Below, piece by piece: positions 8,427 to 17,801 of a stretch of DNA of 31,394 bases. Every line of letters starts with the position of its first letter. Within the stretch, counting starts at the first letter, position 1. The notes under the pieces are model-generated. The model made no database searches. It saw nothing but the letters and a program-made list of their open reading frames with translations, and had not been told where the DNA came from. The translations under genes were made by a program, and so were the position numbers. This DNA is from a virus. The stretch covers positions 1 through 31,394 of the IMG/VR virus record IMGVR_UViG_3300006080_000008; one strand, 5' to 3'.

Positions 8427-9827
8427 ATGGCACTCACAGACAAGCGTACCCAACAACAGTTTTCGACGCAGCCAGCGCTTCCAAAAGGCGCGCCAGCGGT
8501 GCCGTCAGTTCTTCCCGTAAAGCAACCACCGGCAGCGAAGCCTTCCATGCGGAGCGCTGTCCCAACAAGAGCCGCGCGGCCAGGAGGGGTAGGCGCACCA
8601 CAACCCGCACAACCCGCGCAGGCAGCGGCGCAGGTAAAGCGTCAGCAGCAACCAATGCAGCAACCAATGCAGGCAGTGATACCCGGCGCAGTGCTGCCCG
8701 TGCAGATGGCTGTGCAGCCTGCGCCTGCGCCAGCACAACTAACCCCGCAGCGCATTGATCTGTTGCAGCAACTCGCAGCGACCGAGCAGACGCAGCCGCA
8801 GTACCCCGCGATACCCAAGCCCCCCGGAGCTTTCGTGGGGGCCGACTTCCTGAGCATGCCGCCGCCCGACGCTGTGGATGCGCCATCGGAGGAGAAAGAG
8901 CAGGTTTTACCATCATACAACCACATGGACTACGCCAAAACCTCCGACTACGAAGAGGATAACAAGTGGAACCCACCATTTGGGCAAGCTGGCGACCCTA
9001 AGAAAATGACGGCAGCCGAGGCCGAAGAGGCGTACATGTCAGGCGGCAGCCCGGCGGCAACGATAGGCTACGCGGAGTTTAGCGACACATGGGGCGCGCT
9101 CGACCAGGACAAGCGTCGCGCGCAAGATGAGGCGGTTGAAATGCACGAGCGGCGGATGGGTGCTGTAGGCAAGGGGGGCACGGGCTCGTCTATCGCTGCC
9201 GTTCAGCAAACCTGGCGGGATATTGAAAACAAGTACGCAGAGTTGAAGAGCGACGCCTGGCGAGAGATGCTCTTCAAGAACCAATCGGCAGAGGATGCCT
9301 CTCTTGAGCGTGGGCTACGTCACGCAATAGCGACGGGCGACCAGGAGGCTCAGGAGCGTGCGGCTGATAAAATCTTAGCGAGCCAGAAGAAGGTCGACAT
9401 CCTACAGCAACTTTACGACGCGCCCGACTTGATAGCAAAACGATACGGAGGTGGGGAGTGGGCCCCCGGCGCAATGGAAGGCCTCAACGGAGCGCTGTCA
9501 GCAATAGCAGCAGAGCCAGACGAAAACAAGAAGACGCAAATGATGTTTGAAATGCAAAGCCAGATTGCCGTCAACGAAGCCGGGCTGATTTACTACACTG
9601 GCGACATGCCCACGCTGCAAGAGAAAATTGATGCTTGGCCCACCAAGGGGGGCGCGTCAACTTGGTGGGTTCAGATTATTGATGCCGCTGAAAAACACGG
9701 GATTGACGAGCGCGACTACCTCCTGCTCATCGGCATTAATCCGGGCTCAATTCACGCCAACCTAAGCACACCATCTGACGATTGGGGCCTGGCCGCGAGT
9801 ACAACCATCAGTCCCAACCCCGTTTAA
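8427..9827 (+). CDS. Internal virion protein candidate, 466 aa
   Basis: ATG 8427 lies 9 bases after the previous stop, with GGGGAAG just upstream. Residues 1-140 are low-complexity (Pro, Ala, Gln; for example QQQPMQQPMQAV) and probably disordered. The rest is helical and charged, for example the long helix around AWREMLFKNQSAEDASLERG and RAADKILASQKKVDILQQL. It has no signal peptide, membrane segment or enzyme motif I can identify. By gene order it falls among proteins equivalent to T7 gp14-gp16, which are packed in the head and ejected with the DNA. The assignment is contextual only. Confidence 0.6.
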   Translation: MALTDKRTQQQFSTQPALPKGAPAVPSVLPVKQPPAAKPSMRSAVPTRAARPGGVGAPQPAQPAQAAAQVKRQQQPMQQPMQAVIPGAVLPVQMAVQPAPAPAQLTPQRIDLLQQLAATEQTQPQYPAIPKPPGAFVGADFLSMPPPDAVDAPSEEKEQVLPSYNHMDYAKTSDYEEDNKWNPPFGQAGDPKKMTAAEAEEAYMSGGSPAATIGYAEFSDTWGALDQDKRRAQDEAVEMHERRMGAVGKGGTGSSIAAVQQTWRDIENKYAELKSDAWREMLFKNQSAEDASLERGLRHAIATGDQEAQERAADKILASQKKVDILQQLYDAPDLIAKRYGGGEWAPGAMEGLNGALSAIAAEPDENKKTQMMFEMQSQIAVNEAGLIYYTGDMPTLQEKIDAWPTKGGASTWWVQIIDAAEKHGIDERDYLLLIGINPGSIHANLSTPSDDWGLAASTTISPNPV

Positions 9828-9837
9828 GGAGTAGCGC

Positions 9838-11943
9838 ATGCCGGTCCAGATAAACCCAGGCCGAGGCTTCTACGGTCGACGGCGCGAGCTTCGAGAGCAA
9901 AGAGCGTCACAGAAGAAAGACAAGCCCGAGTGGTGGGAAAAGTACCTGCTTGCGCCTCTCGCTGGCGTTGGGTACGGCGCACTCAAGGAAGGCATATCGG
10001 AATACATGCCAACAGCGAAGGCGAAGCGTGGCCAGCTTGCCGCGCAAACCGCCGCAACACAGGCGCGCACGGGTTACCTTGGCGCGCTAACGGACGCGTC
10101 ACAGTTTAAGCTGGGCGAAGATCAGGCTCAATCCGGTCGCGAGGCCGACAAGCGGAGATTCGCCAAGCTAGTAGAGGGCATTGCCTCCGGTGCCATTTCA
10201 AAGGACAAAATAAGAGAAGGCTTTGGCTATGAAGAGCGCAAAACGGAGTTTGTGCCGGAGCCCTCAATCATGGCGCGTCGCGAGCCGCCGGGCGGTCGGC
10301 CCGACATACGAGAGGGGCAGCCGCAGCCTGAGCCACAGCCTGAGCCACAGCCTGAGCCACAGCCTGAGCATGAGAGGTGGCAGCGGGTACGCGCCCAGGA
10401 AGCGGGGAACCTGGCCACGCTTGGCCTTCCCGACCGCACCCGCGATGGGCTTGTGCTGGTGCTCACTGGCCCAGGCAACCATGGCTGGTACCCACCGGAG
10501 GCGGCCTATAAGCTAGTGGGCCCCCGACAGAATAGAAACCTTTACTCAACGGTTGATGATCCTCGCTACCCGATGGTGCTTGCAGGCGAGGAGTTGCTGG
10601 AGGCTGGCCCCGATGCGCCAGAGCCTATCCCCGGCGTCCCGCCGGGCCCCGGCGGGCCACCGCAGGTGCGACCCCCAGCCCCACCCAGTGGCGAGAGAGT
10701 TCGGGCAGAGGCAACACCCCAGCGCAGCCAATCGCGAGCGATTGAGCCGCAGGGCAAGCCTCCCGAGTTGGTGACGCACTGGCCCACAGAACAAACACTT
10801 GGCTGGGGTTACGGCCAGGTTAAACCGCTATCAACGCAACAGATGCAGCAGGAGTTCCTGCGCGAGCTTGCGACGTCAAGGGCAGCCGAAGTCCCGCGAA
10901 GAGAGGGCACCGAGGTCACGACGATAAGAGATGTGCCCGGCACACTGGACGAAGCAGGCAAATCCGAAATGAGGCGCGCAATATTTACCGCGATGCAGCA
11001 AGTTAAGGCGGCGACGCGCAAGAGGCAACTTGAAAACTGGGAGACGGCACTTAAGTACAAGCCGGGCCAGCACACAGTGAAGCGGGGACGCAACACCACC
11101 ACGATGCCGTACAGGCAGCTTTCCCCGACGTACAAGGGAGGCGACGACATCGCGTCTGCATGGCAGGCACCGGGCGGAGGGCAACCTCCGGGCCGCAGTA
11201 GTCAATGGAGAGCGGGCAACCGCAGACCCAAGCCCAAGGGAATTGACAAGCGGTGGCCCAAGGATCTCGTGCCCATTGTTGTCGCCGCGATTGGCAACGG
11301 GTGGCCTCAGAAGGATCTGATTCGGATGTATTTCGAAGCGAAAGAAGTCCCGTCCGACACGGGCCCCATTCGTTGGAAAAACATAGCCAACGCTTACGCG
11401 CGGCCTGCGGGAGAGACTAGGAACTTAGTGTTGGGTAAAACCCAATCCTCTGAGCGGAAAGACTTGAGACGCGTGAGCGAGCAAGCGCAGAAACGGTTGG
11501 ACTATGCGAATAAACACCTTCGCGGCGATGCGTTAGCGGCAGAGCGGGTCCGAATTCAAAGGTGGAAGACAGAGAAGGATATACACACAAGATGGCAAGT
11601 CGAGTGGAGGAATGCTAACAAAGAGACGACGAACTCTATTGGGGACGTAGTCAAGCAGTCCGCTGAGTTCAGGTCATCCGTGGCAGCCAGAGAGCCCCAC
11701 AATCCGGGCTCACTGGGACCGCCACCAAGACCAAAGGGAGGCGCGCCGGATCGGCCAACCCCAAGCCCCAAGTCGACAAAAACCAAGGTGTACGAGGGAC
11801 CGCTGCCGGTTCCAGAGACGCAGGCCCAGGAACTTGAAAGGAGAATTGAGCCTCACTTCAAGAAATGGCAGGATGGGAAAATCACCGAGAAGCAACTGAA
11901 AGCGGAGAGGAGAAAGATAAAAGCCTCGTTGCGACACAAGTAA
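9838..11943 (+). CDS. Internal virion protein candidate with PQPE repeats, 701 aa
   Basis: A good AAGGAG lies upstream of ATG 9838. Near the N-terminus is the EWWEKYLLAPLAGVGYG module (about residues 31-47) shared with the 100-residue protein encoded at 8115-8417. A run of four PQPE units lies at about residues 162-177, inside a Pro-rich linker. Another Pro/Gly-rich stretch follows near residue 265. Residues about 460-520 form a more ordered block (KDLVPIVVAAIGNGWPQKDL), and the C-terminus is a charged helix. No enzyme motif is recognised. Position suggests a virion or ejection protein; size and Pro-rich linkers fit a multi-domain, partly disordered protein. Confidence 0.6.
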   Translation: MPVQINPGRGFYGRRRELREQRASQKKDKPEWWEKYLLAPLAGVGYGALKEGISEYMPTAKAKRGQLAAQTAATQARTGYLGALTDASQFKLGEDQAQSGREADKRRFAKLVEGIASGAISKDKIREGFGYEERKTEFVPEPSIMARREPPGGRPDIREGQPQPEPQPEPQPEPQPEHERWQRVRAQEAGNLATLGLPDRTRDGLVLVLTGPGNHGWYPPEAAYKLVGPRQNRNLYSTVDDPRYPMVLAGEELLEAGPDAPEPIPGVPPGPGGPPQVRPPAPPSGERVRAEATPQRSQSRAIEPQGKPPELVTHWPTEQTLGWGYGQVKPLSTQQMQQEFLRELATSRAAEVPRREGTEVTTIRDVPGTLDEAGKSEMRRAIFTAMQQVKAATRKRQLENWETALKYKPGQHTVKRGRNTTTMPYRQLSPTYKGGDDIASAWQAPGGGQPPGRSSQWRAGNRRPKPKGIDKRWPKDLVPIVVAAIGNGWPQKDLIRMYFEAKEVPSDTGPIRWKNIANAYARPAGETRNLVLGKTQSSERKDLRRVSEQAQKRLDYANKHLRGDALAAERVRIQRWKTEKDIHTRWQVEWRNANKETTNSIGDVVKQSAEFRSSVAAREPHNPGSLGPPPRPKGGAPDRPTPSPKSTKTKVYEGPLPVPETQAQELERRIEPHFKKWQDGKITEKQLKAERRKIKASLRHK
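10321..10368 (+). repeat. 12-bp tandem repeat coding PQPE
   Basis: Four in-frame units, consensus CCACAGCCTGAG; the first differs at one base (CCGCAG). They make a Pro-Gln-Pro-Glu linker in the 701-residue virion protein. Confidence 0.95.
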
Positions 11944-11947
11944 GGGA

Positions 11948-14900
11948 ATGGCGGAAACAAGACCAAAGAAGAAGGAAGGGGCGGCCGCGTGGCTTGCGCG
12001 CCAAGAGCGCGGAGAGCGTGACCCTGGCGTGTCTTGGGAGTCTATCCAGACGGACGAGCCCCCCGTTCAACCGCCAAAGGAACCAAAGAAGAAGGAAGGG
12101 GTGGCTGCGTGGCTTGAGCGCGAAGAGCGCGAAGAGACGGCTACCAGCCTGCCGACAACTGCGCCACATGTCGACCCCCCGCTTGGTCGAGAATTGGAAG
12201 CAACCAGGGAGGCGATGCAGTCCCCCCGAGGTCTACCGAAGAGCCTCTTGACAAAAAGCGAGCGCGCCGTGTCTGGGCAGCCGCCCGCGCAACAGATGGG
12301 CGTACCCCCGCTTGTCGTGCCCGAGGGTTTCGACGTATCTGCTGAGCTGAACAAGGCAGCGCAGGACGAGCAGCGCGAAAAGTACAAACGCCTGAAGGAG
12401 TTGCGCAAGAAGGTTGCGGCGCGTCGCGTCGCTGAACGGTGGGGGCAGGGCACTGTATTTAGCCCGCTATTCCGTGGCTCGCGGGAGGTAAGCAGCGAAG
12501 AGAAAGCACTGGAGCGGCTGGAGCGAGATATTCGCCCGGTCGACGTGCAGGAACTTATCTCCATGGCGCAGAAAGTGCGCAGCCAAGCGTCCGAAGAAAA
12601 ATCAATCCGCGCAGAGGCGCAGCGGAAAACCCTGATCGAGAGCATTGACAATTACATGTCAAGCAAAGGGTTGAGCAGCACGAACGTCTTCACGCCTCCG
12701 TACATTGCTACGCACCCCTCTCAGTTACGCGAGTACAAGGAAGCGGAGCCGGGCGACCTCGTTTACATGGTGGGTCCAGACGGTGGGCTTGACGTTGCGC
12801 CTAAGCCCGAGCCCGAGGAAGATCTGCTTGAGTTTCAGCACACTGAGCGGGACCAGCGGGAGAAGCTGCGCCCGATGCGGGAACAGTTTTGGCAGCTACA
12901 GCGCACGCTGGAGGCACAGAAAGAGTATCGTCGCCTTCGTGGCGAGCTTGCCGAAGAGCAGGAGTTTGAGATAGGGGAAGCCCTGCGTGCCTTCGCTGGC
13001 AGAGGGCTAACGCCCGCTGAGCTTGAGCGTTCGGCAGAATCCCCCGGCGGGCGCATGGTGGTCGGTGATGACGAGTGGACGACGGGGTTCACTAACGCAG
13101 TTTCTGGCACGCTTATGTCCGTCCCTGCGCTTGCGCTTGACATGGCGTTCGGACCGCTGGACGTCGGGGGCGCAGCAGCAGAGCAGTTAGAGGACTGGAA
13201 GTTTAACAACCTTGCAGTTCTTGTGCGTGGGGTCATCGATCCGCACGGTGCCGGTGCGTTTGGCCCGGTGCACGCACTGCTTGGCAACGTGGCTAGAGCA
13301 TCCAAGCAGTACGAAAAGGAGAAGCTCGCAGCGCAGGCGAAGGGGTTTGGCATGCGTCCGCGCTACCCCAACGAGCAAGGTAGGCCCGTAGGCGCAGCGC
13401 TTGAGCGAATGCTTCAGAACGTCGGCCGGTGGGAACCGGATTTCATGCAGCCTATCGGGGGTGGGCTTGTCGAGCGCGACGGCGTTACGGTGTGGGAACC
13501 GTCTCCTCGTGAGGGCCGAGGTGTAGCCGAAGGCACGTTCATGGGCGACTTGTGGGGCAACGCCTGGAGGAATGCTTGGCACATCGTCTCCGGCTTCGCG
13601 TGGCACCTGCCGCATGGCGCGTACCGAGCGGGTCGCTGGTTAACCACGCCTCAAGCGGCTGGTGCCTTTACATCCCAAGTTGCGGCTGCGCCTTTGTATG
13701 TCGGCAAGTTTGCTACCCGCCGGGTTGAGCAGATTCGGAAGGAGCCAAAACACGCCTTTCGCACAGATCCGATCATCACCGCGCTCGACATAGCGATACC
13801 ATGGCAGGCACTCAAGGGGGTGATGATGAGCCGCGCCGCTGCCGCTGAAGCGTATGCAGGCACAAGGCACGCGGTAAACACAATTCGACGGGACAAGCTG
13901 GCTGAAATAGCGCGCCTACAGGGAGAGCTAACCCGTATTGCGCGGGCAGAGTTGTTGGGCACCCTGAGCAGGCGCACCGACCGGATTCGGCAGCGACTCA
14001 GCATGCTAAGGGCAGGCCTTGACAAAGCACCAACCGCTGACGAGATTGCAGCTGCGCTGCGCCGATCTCCCGCGAAGGTGCCTACCGATCCCGCAGTTGT
14101 CCAAACGGCGGAAAACCTGGAGTTTGCGAAGACCGCCCAGTTGTCAGAGGCAGCAGCAGTAGGAGCGGAGGGGCGCGCGGCAGCGGCGCGGGCGGCAGCG
14201 TCTGAGGCAAAGGTGGCCGCTGCCCTTGAGGAAGCGGAACTGGTCTATGGTCAGGCGGTCGCACGCGAAGCAAGTTCTGCGACAGCGACAGCTCAAATCG
14301 TTGAGGCCGAGGGAAGGCTGAACACCGCGCGCGCTGCTGCGTCTCCGTTCAAAGAGGCGATAAGGGCCACATGGGAGCAGCGCATGGATGCCCTCGTTCG
14401 GCTCGTGAACCTTCGCGGTGCGCCGGGCGGGGCGGGGCGCAACCGGCTGACGCAAGCAGCGCACCAGGAACTTAGCGAGCTGACGCAGAGGATGGACACC
14501 CTGCGCACAGGCCAGCGAGCGTTTAGAGGTCCGCGCACGCAGAGGACACCAGAGTACACAGCCGCGCTGGCGGAAGTAGAGGCTGCGAAGACCGTGCTGG
14601 GCGCGGTGAAGAAACACGCGGCCACCCAGGCAAAGGGGTACAAGGAGTTCCTTAAGGCGGAGTTAACGGCGCAGAAAGCGGAGGCTCGCGCAGGGGCAGC
14701 GGCGCACAAGGAACTTGTCAAAGCGGAAGAGAAAGCCGCGCGGCTCGCAAAGAAGCGTGGCGAAACTCATGCCGCTGACGTTCAGATGTCAACAAAGATG
14801 ATCCCCAACCCTGCGGCAACGGCAGAAGTGCAGTCCCGGCTTGGCAGGGCGGAAACATATGAGAAGTGGGCAGTGTTTTTTGACGGGGTGGCCCGCTACG

Positions 14901-17746
14901 CTAACCCGCTGTGGGGCCCGTGGGAGGTCACGAAGGCAATCGCCAGCCGCTACCTTCGCGGATGGAAGTTGGGCCGGTATCAGGTCTTCGATACGGGCGC
15001 GGAGAAGATACATAAGAAGGTGCAACCTCCTCATGCAGACGTCGACAGGCCTACGCTTGCGCCGGGTGAATCACTGGCAGCGCCACAATATGACCTCACA
15101 AAGTGGCACGACAAGTCGTACCTGCGTTCGCTCATTTTCCGCCCGTCGCGCATAGTGCCGGAGTTAGTGCAAGCCGAGTACCAGATAATGCACTACACCC
15201 GCACAAAGTACGGTTACGGCATGGCGAGCGCTATGCGCAGAATGCTAGAGGATGCCCACCACCTAAAGGAGTACGACACCCTCGTGCCAGCGTTCAGGGA
15301 AATGTTGCACATGGAGCACCTGGGCACGCTCGAAAACTTCGTATTCAATCCGGGGGCAAAGCAATTCACCCTGAAGCCAGGACTCATAGGGGATGAACTC
15401 ACGCAGGCAAGGAAAACGCTCGCATTCGCCAACAAGCACGCGCCCGACGTTATAACGGAGTTGCAGAAAATTAGCGCGCTGGCGAAGAAGTCGGGCGCAT
15501 TCGAGGGAAAGGGTCGGCCGGTTTGGATGCCGAACCTTTGGGAAGGTAAGCCCGTCATACTGACGAAAGAGAAGTTCGACGAGTTCGTCCGCGCAGGTCA
15601 GATAAAAGAGCACGAGGTGGCGTTGTGGCAGGAGGGGGTGCACCCGATGGTACCCGAAGCGCTTCCCAACGTCCGCGCTGGCTACATCAAGGATCTCGCG
15701 AAGCGTCGCGAGGGTAGGCCTGTGATGATTCTGGAAGCCAAGTACGCCCTTGAGGGAGAGATGGCACGGCAAAATCTGGGCCTTGCAACGCGCCTTGAGC
15801 GTCAGGTCGTGGGCGGCGCTATACTTGAAGCGACCATGCGTAGACTCGGGTGGACAATCGAACAACGGGAGGCAATGGGCTTAAAAAGCAACCTTGCCGA
15901 GGAACTCATGGGAGGCGCGCAGGACGCAGTTCGGTTTTTCTCGAATAGGGTCATGGCGAACGAGTTGGCCGCGCAGGCAACCATATCGTCCAGCAAGTAC
16001 AGGAAGGGCTGGTTCAAGTGGAAGCCCGAACTCGCGGGCACGCCTGCGTCACAAAACATGTGGGGGGATCTGGCGGGTAAGTATGTGCAACCCGACACGT
16101 ATTGGTTCCTCAAACACCTGGAGGATTACCAGCGGTGGGGCCAGTCGGGCGGGCAGCGAGTGCTACAGTTCCTGAAGGGAACAAAGACCGTTTACATGCC
16201 CGGCACGACATCGACGAACTGGGTGGGCAGCACCATGCTGCTCGGCCCGATGGTCGGGTTTTTGCCGTGGCTGCCAAAGAACATAGCGAAGATGAAGACG
16301 GTGATGGAATGGTACCTCACCGGTAAGATGCCAAAGGCTACTTACAAGGTGAACGGCAAGGTGGTGGAGCGGAACGGGGTGCCGGTGAACCCGCTTGAAG
16401 AACTGCTTTTTCATGGCGCGAAAGGCCCGGCTGGGGCTATCGGCAAAAGCGAACTTGTCGAGCAGTCCGAGCGGGCGATGGCAGCCGTCTACCTTGGTGC
16501 CTATGGGCGCACAAAAAACATCTTCGCCGCAATGCAGGAACTGGCAGCCGTCTTCTCGCACGGTGACAGCGCAATCACCAGATATTCAAAGGAGGTTAGA
16601 CGGGCGGCGCTAAAAGAGGACTGGTGGGGGCGCGGGCGGGCTGAAGGCAGCGCCGCGATGGCTAACCTCGCGAAGACCTTCCACCAAGGCATGCAGGCGT
16701 TCTATACCGCTGGCGACGACGTGAACCGCTTCGCTGCGGGCTGGCACCTACTAGAGACGGGCATGGATATCACGAAGGCAGTTGAGGCTGTGCGTGTCGG
16801 GTTCGGCAAGTACGAAGACCTTCCACACATGCTTCAGATGGTGCGCCGCAGTTGGTGGGGCGAACCCTTCGTTGCGTTCGATGGCTCAATGCTTGGCCCG
16901 ATGGTAGAAAAGGCAATACTTCAGCCGCTGGTGGCGATGCTTATCGCGCGCTGGGGTGAGGAGATGGGCAGGCAGAACCTTTTGGCTGCCGGTATTGACA
17001 TGGAGGCACTTGCTGCGATGACCGAGCGACTGCCGCACTATTACCGGGGACCAATGCGGAGCATGGGCGAACTGGATCCAAGCCTCGCTGTTGACGAGAA
17101 TGGTAAGCTGAATTTCATCGACCTCGTGAAGTACCTGCCCGGTGGCTATCGGATGAAGATGCCCAACGAGAATAACTTCGAGTGGGTCGGGCGAACGTTC
17201 CTTGGGAAAAACTTTGCGCTCGCAGCCTTGCACACTTACATAGGCTGGGACATGCACTTCAAAAGGAAGATTGAGTGGTACGATGCGATGGATCGATTCG
17301 CCTCGCTCGTATCACCCGGCTACCTCCCATATTATGGCTACCCGTCTGTCCGAATTCGGGCGGCACTGGCGGGAAGACCGCGACCTGGGCGCGACGACCC
17401 CGAAAGCGTGTGGCGTGCCGTGCTGGCGAGCGTGCTCGGGTTCCGCACCCTGACACTGAGCGGCAAAGACTCGGACAGATACCACGGGAATGGCACCAAG
17501 TGGGCGCAGCGCGAGCTTACGGGTGCACTGCGGTGGCTGAAACGAAATAAAGAGTCGTACAGCGATGAGGAGTTCAAGGAGCGCATGGGTTACATCGACG
17601 AGGATATTAAGGACTTCAAGGCACGACGCGCTGCGCTGATTGAGCGAGGCATGAAGTCTGCGTCTGACTACAAAGAGGAGCGGGGTGGGGAAGAGTTCTA
17701 TAAGCAACTCTGGCGCGGGCGGACGGAAGGCTTCAGGGAGGATTAG
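11948..17746 (+). CDS. Giant internal virion / polyvalent-type protein with LPD38-like region, 1932 aa
   Basis: This is the largest gene in the window. The N-terminus carries a duplicated module, PKKKEG(A/V)AAWL.R.ER, at about residues 5-24 and 45-64. A charged helical region follows. Residues about 640-945 are Ala-rich and coiled-coil-like. At about residues 1420-1660 is a segment that resembles the LPD38 domain of large phage polyvalent proteins: a TSTNWVGSTM stretch, then YTAGDDVNRFAAGWHLLETG, then SWWGEPFVAF. LPD38 domains are known from large phage proteins thought to enter the host with the DNA. By order it matches T7 gp16, though no lytic transglycosylase motif was seen. The domain call is from memory of the pattern and is moderately sure. 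Confidence 0.75.
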   Translation: MAETRPKKKEGAAAWLARQERGERDPGVSWESIQTDEPPVQPPKEPKKKEGVAAWLEREEREETATSLPTTAPHVDPPLGRELEATREAMQSPRGLPKSLLTKSERAVSGQPPAQQMGVPPLVVPEGFDVSAELNKAAQDEQREKYKRLKELRKKVAARRVAERWGQGTVFSPLFRGSREVSSEEKALERLERDIRPVDVQELISMAQKVRSQASEEKSIRAEAQRKTLIESIDNYMSSKGLSSTNVFTPPYIATHPSQLREYKEAEPGDLVYMVGPDGGLDVAPKPEPEEDLLEFQHTERDQREKLRPMREQFWQLQRTLEAQKEYRRLRGELAEEQEFEIGEALRAFAGRGLTPAELERSAESPGGRMVVGDDEWTTGFTNAVSGTLMSVPALALDMAFGPLDVGGAAAEQLEDWKFNNLAVLVRGVIDPHGAGAFGPVHALLGNVARASKQYEKEKLAAQAKGFGMRPRYPNEQGRPVGAALERMLQNVGRWEPDFMQPIGGGLVERDGVTVWEPSPREGRGVAEGTFMGDLWGNAWRNAWHIVSGFAWHLPHGAYRAGRWLTTPQAAGAFTSQVAAAPLYVGKFATRRVEQIRKEPKHAFRTDPIITALDIAIPWQALKGVMMSRAAAAEAYAGTRHAVNTIRRDKLAEIARLQGELTRIARAELLGTLSRRTDRIRQRLSMLRAGLDKAPTADEIAAALRRSPAKVPTDPAVVQTAENLEFAKTAQLSEAAAVGAEGRAAAARAAASEAKVAAALEEAELVYGQAVAREASSATATAQIVEAEGRLNTARAAASPFKEAIRATWEQRMDALVRLVNLRGAPGGAGRNRLTQAAHQELSELTQRMDTLRTGQRAFRGPRTQRTPEYTAALAEVEAAKTVLGAVKKHAATQAKGYKEFLKAELTAQKAEARAGAAAHKELVKAEEKAARLAKKRGETHAADVQMSTKMIPNPAATAEVQSRLGRAETYEKWAVFFDGVARYANPLWGPWEVTKAIASRYLRGWKLGRYQVFDTGAEKIHKKVQPPHADVDRPTLAPGESLAAPQYDLTKWHDKSYLRSLIFRPSRIVPELVQAEYQIMHYTRTKYGYGMASAMRRMLEDAHHLKEYDTLVPAFREMLHMEHLGTLENFVFNPGAKQFTLKPGLIGDELTQARKTLAFANKHAPDVITELQKISALAKKSGAFEGKGRPVWMPNLWEGKPVILTKEKFDEFVRAGQIKEHEVALWQEGVHPMVPEALPNVRAGYIKDLAKRREGRPVMILEAKYALEGEMARQNLGLATRLERQVVGGAILEATMRRLGWTIEQREAMGLKSNLAEELMGGAQDAVRFFSNRVMANELAAQATISSSKYRKGWFKWKPELAGTPASQNMWGDLAGKYVQPDTYWFLKHLEDYQRWGQSGGQRVLQFLKGTKTVYMPGTTSTNWVGSTMLLGPMVGFLPWLPKNIAKMKTVMEWYLTGKMPKATYKVNGKVVERNGVPVNPLEELLFHGAKGPAGAIGKSELVEQSERAMAAVYLGAYGRTKNIFAAMQELAAVFSHGDSAITRYSKEVRRAALKEDWWGRGRAEGSAAMANLAKTFHQGMQAFYTAGDDVNRFAAGWHLLETGMDITKAVEAVRVGFGKYEDLPHMLQMVRRSWWGEPFVAFDGSMLGPMVEKAILQPLVAMLIARWGEEMGRQNLLAAGIDMEALAAMTERLPHYYRGPMRSMGELDPSLAVDENGKLNFIDLVKYLPGGYRMKMPNENNFEWVGRTFLGKNFALAALHTYIGWDMHFKRKIEWYDAMDRFASLVSPGYLPYYGYPSVRIRAALAGRPRPGRDDPESVWRAVLASVLGFRTLTLSGKDSDRYHGNGTKWAQRELTGALRWLKRNKESYSDEEFKERMGYIDEDIKDFKARRAALIERGMKSASDYKEERGGEEFYKQLWRGRTEGFRED
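11962..12136 (+). repeat. Direct repeat of about 55 bp, 120 bp apart
   Basis: The stretch starting ACCAAAGAAGAAGGAAGGGG at 11962 recurs at 12082 with a few substitutions for about 55 bases. The offset of exactly 120 bases keeps the frame, giving the duplicated KKEG-AAWL module of the giant protein. Confidence 0.9.
12645..12662. promoter_or_regulatory. Palindromic site TTGACA-N6-TGTCAA (intragenic)
   Basis: A full 6-6-6 copy (TTGACAATTACATGTCAA) deep within the giant virion gene. No -10 element at normal spacing on either strand. Confidence 0.65.
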
Positions 17747-17764
17747 GTGGTGGTGAGCGGGAAA

Positions 17765-17782
17765 TTGACGTACATTTGTCAA
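17765..17782. promoter_or_regulatory. Palindromic site TTGAC-N8-GTCAA in the late-operon gap
   Basis: An exact copy (TTGACGTACATTTGTCAA) in the 55-base gap after the giant gene, the longest gap among the packed late genes upstream of the lysis region. It sits 8 bases before the GGGAGG of the next gene. A -10-like TATAGG lies only 15 bases from TTGACG, so a promoter here is weak at best. Confidence 0.65.
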
Positions 17783-17801
17783 CAATATAGGGAGGACACC
17801 C

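Noticed and set aside
7931-8758. 275-codon + frame over several small virion genes
   Set aside because: It is Arg/Ala/Thr-rich, overlaps three better-supported genes and has no ribosome-binding site. It is a shadow of GC-rich coding sequence.
15263-15865. 200-codon - frame inside the giant virion gene
   Set aside because: Antisense to a continuous 1932-residue frame, no start signal.
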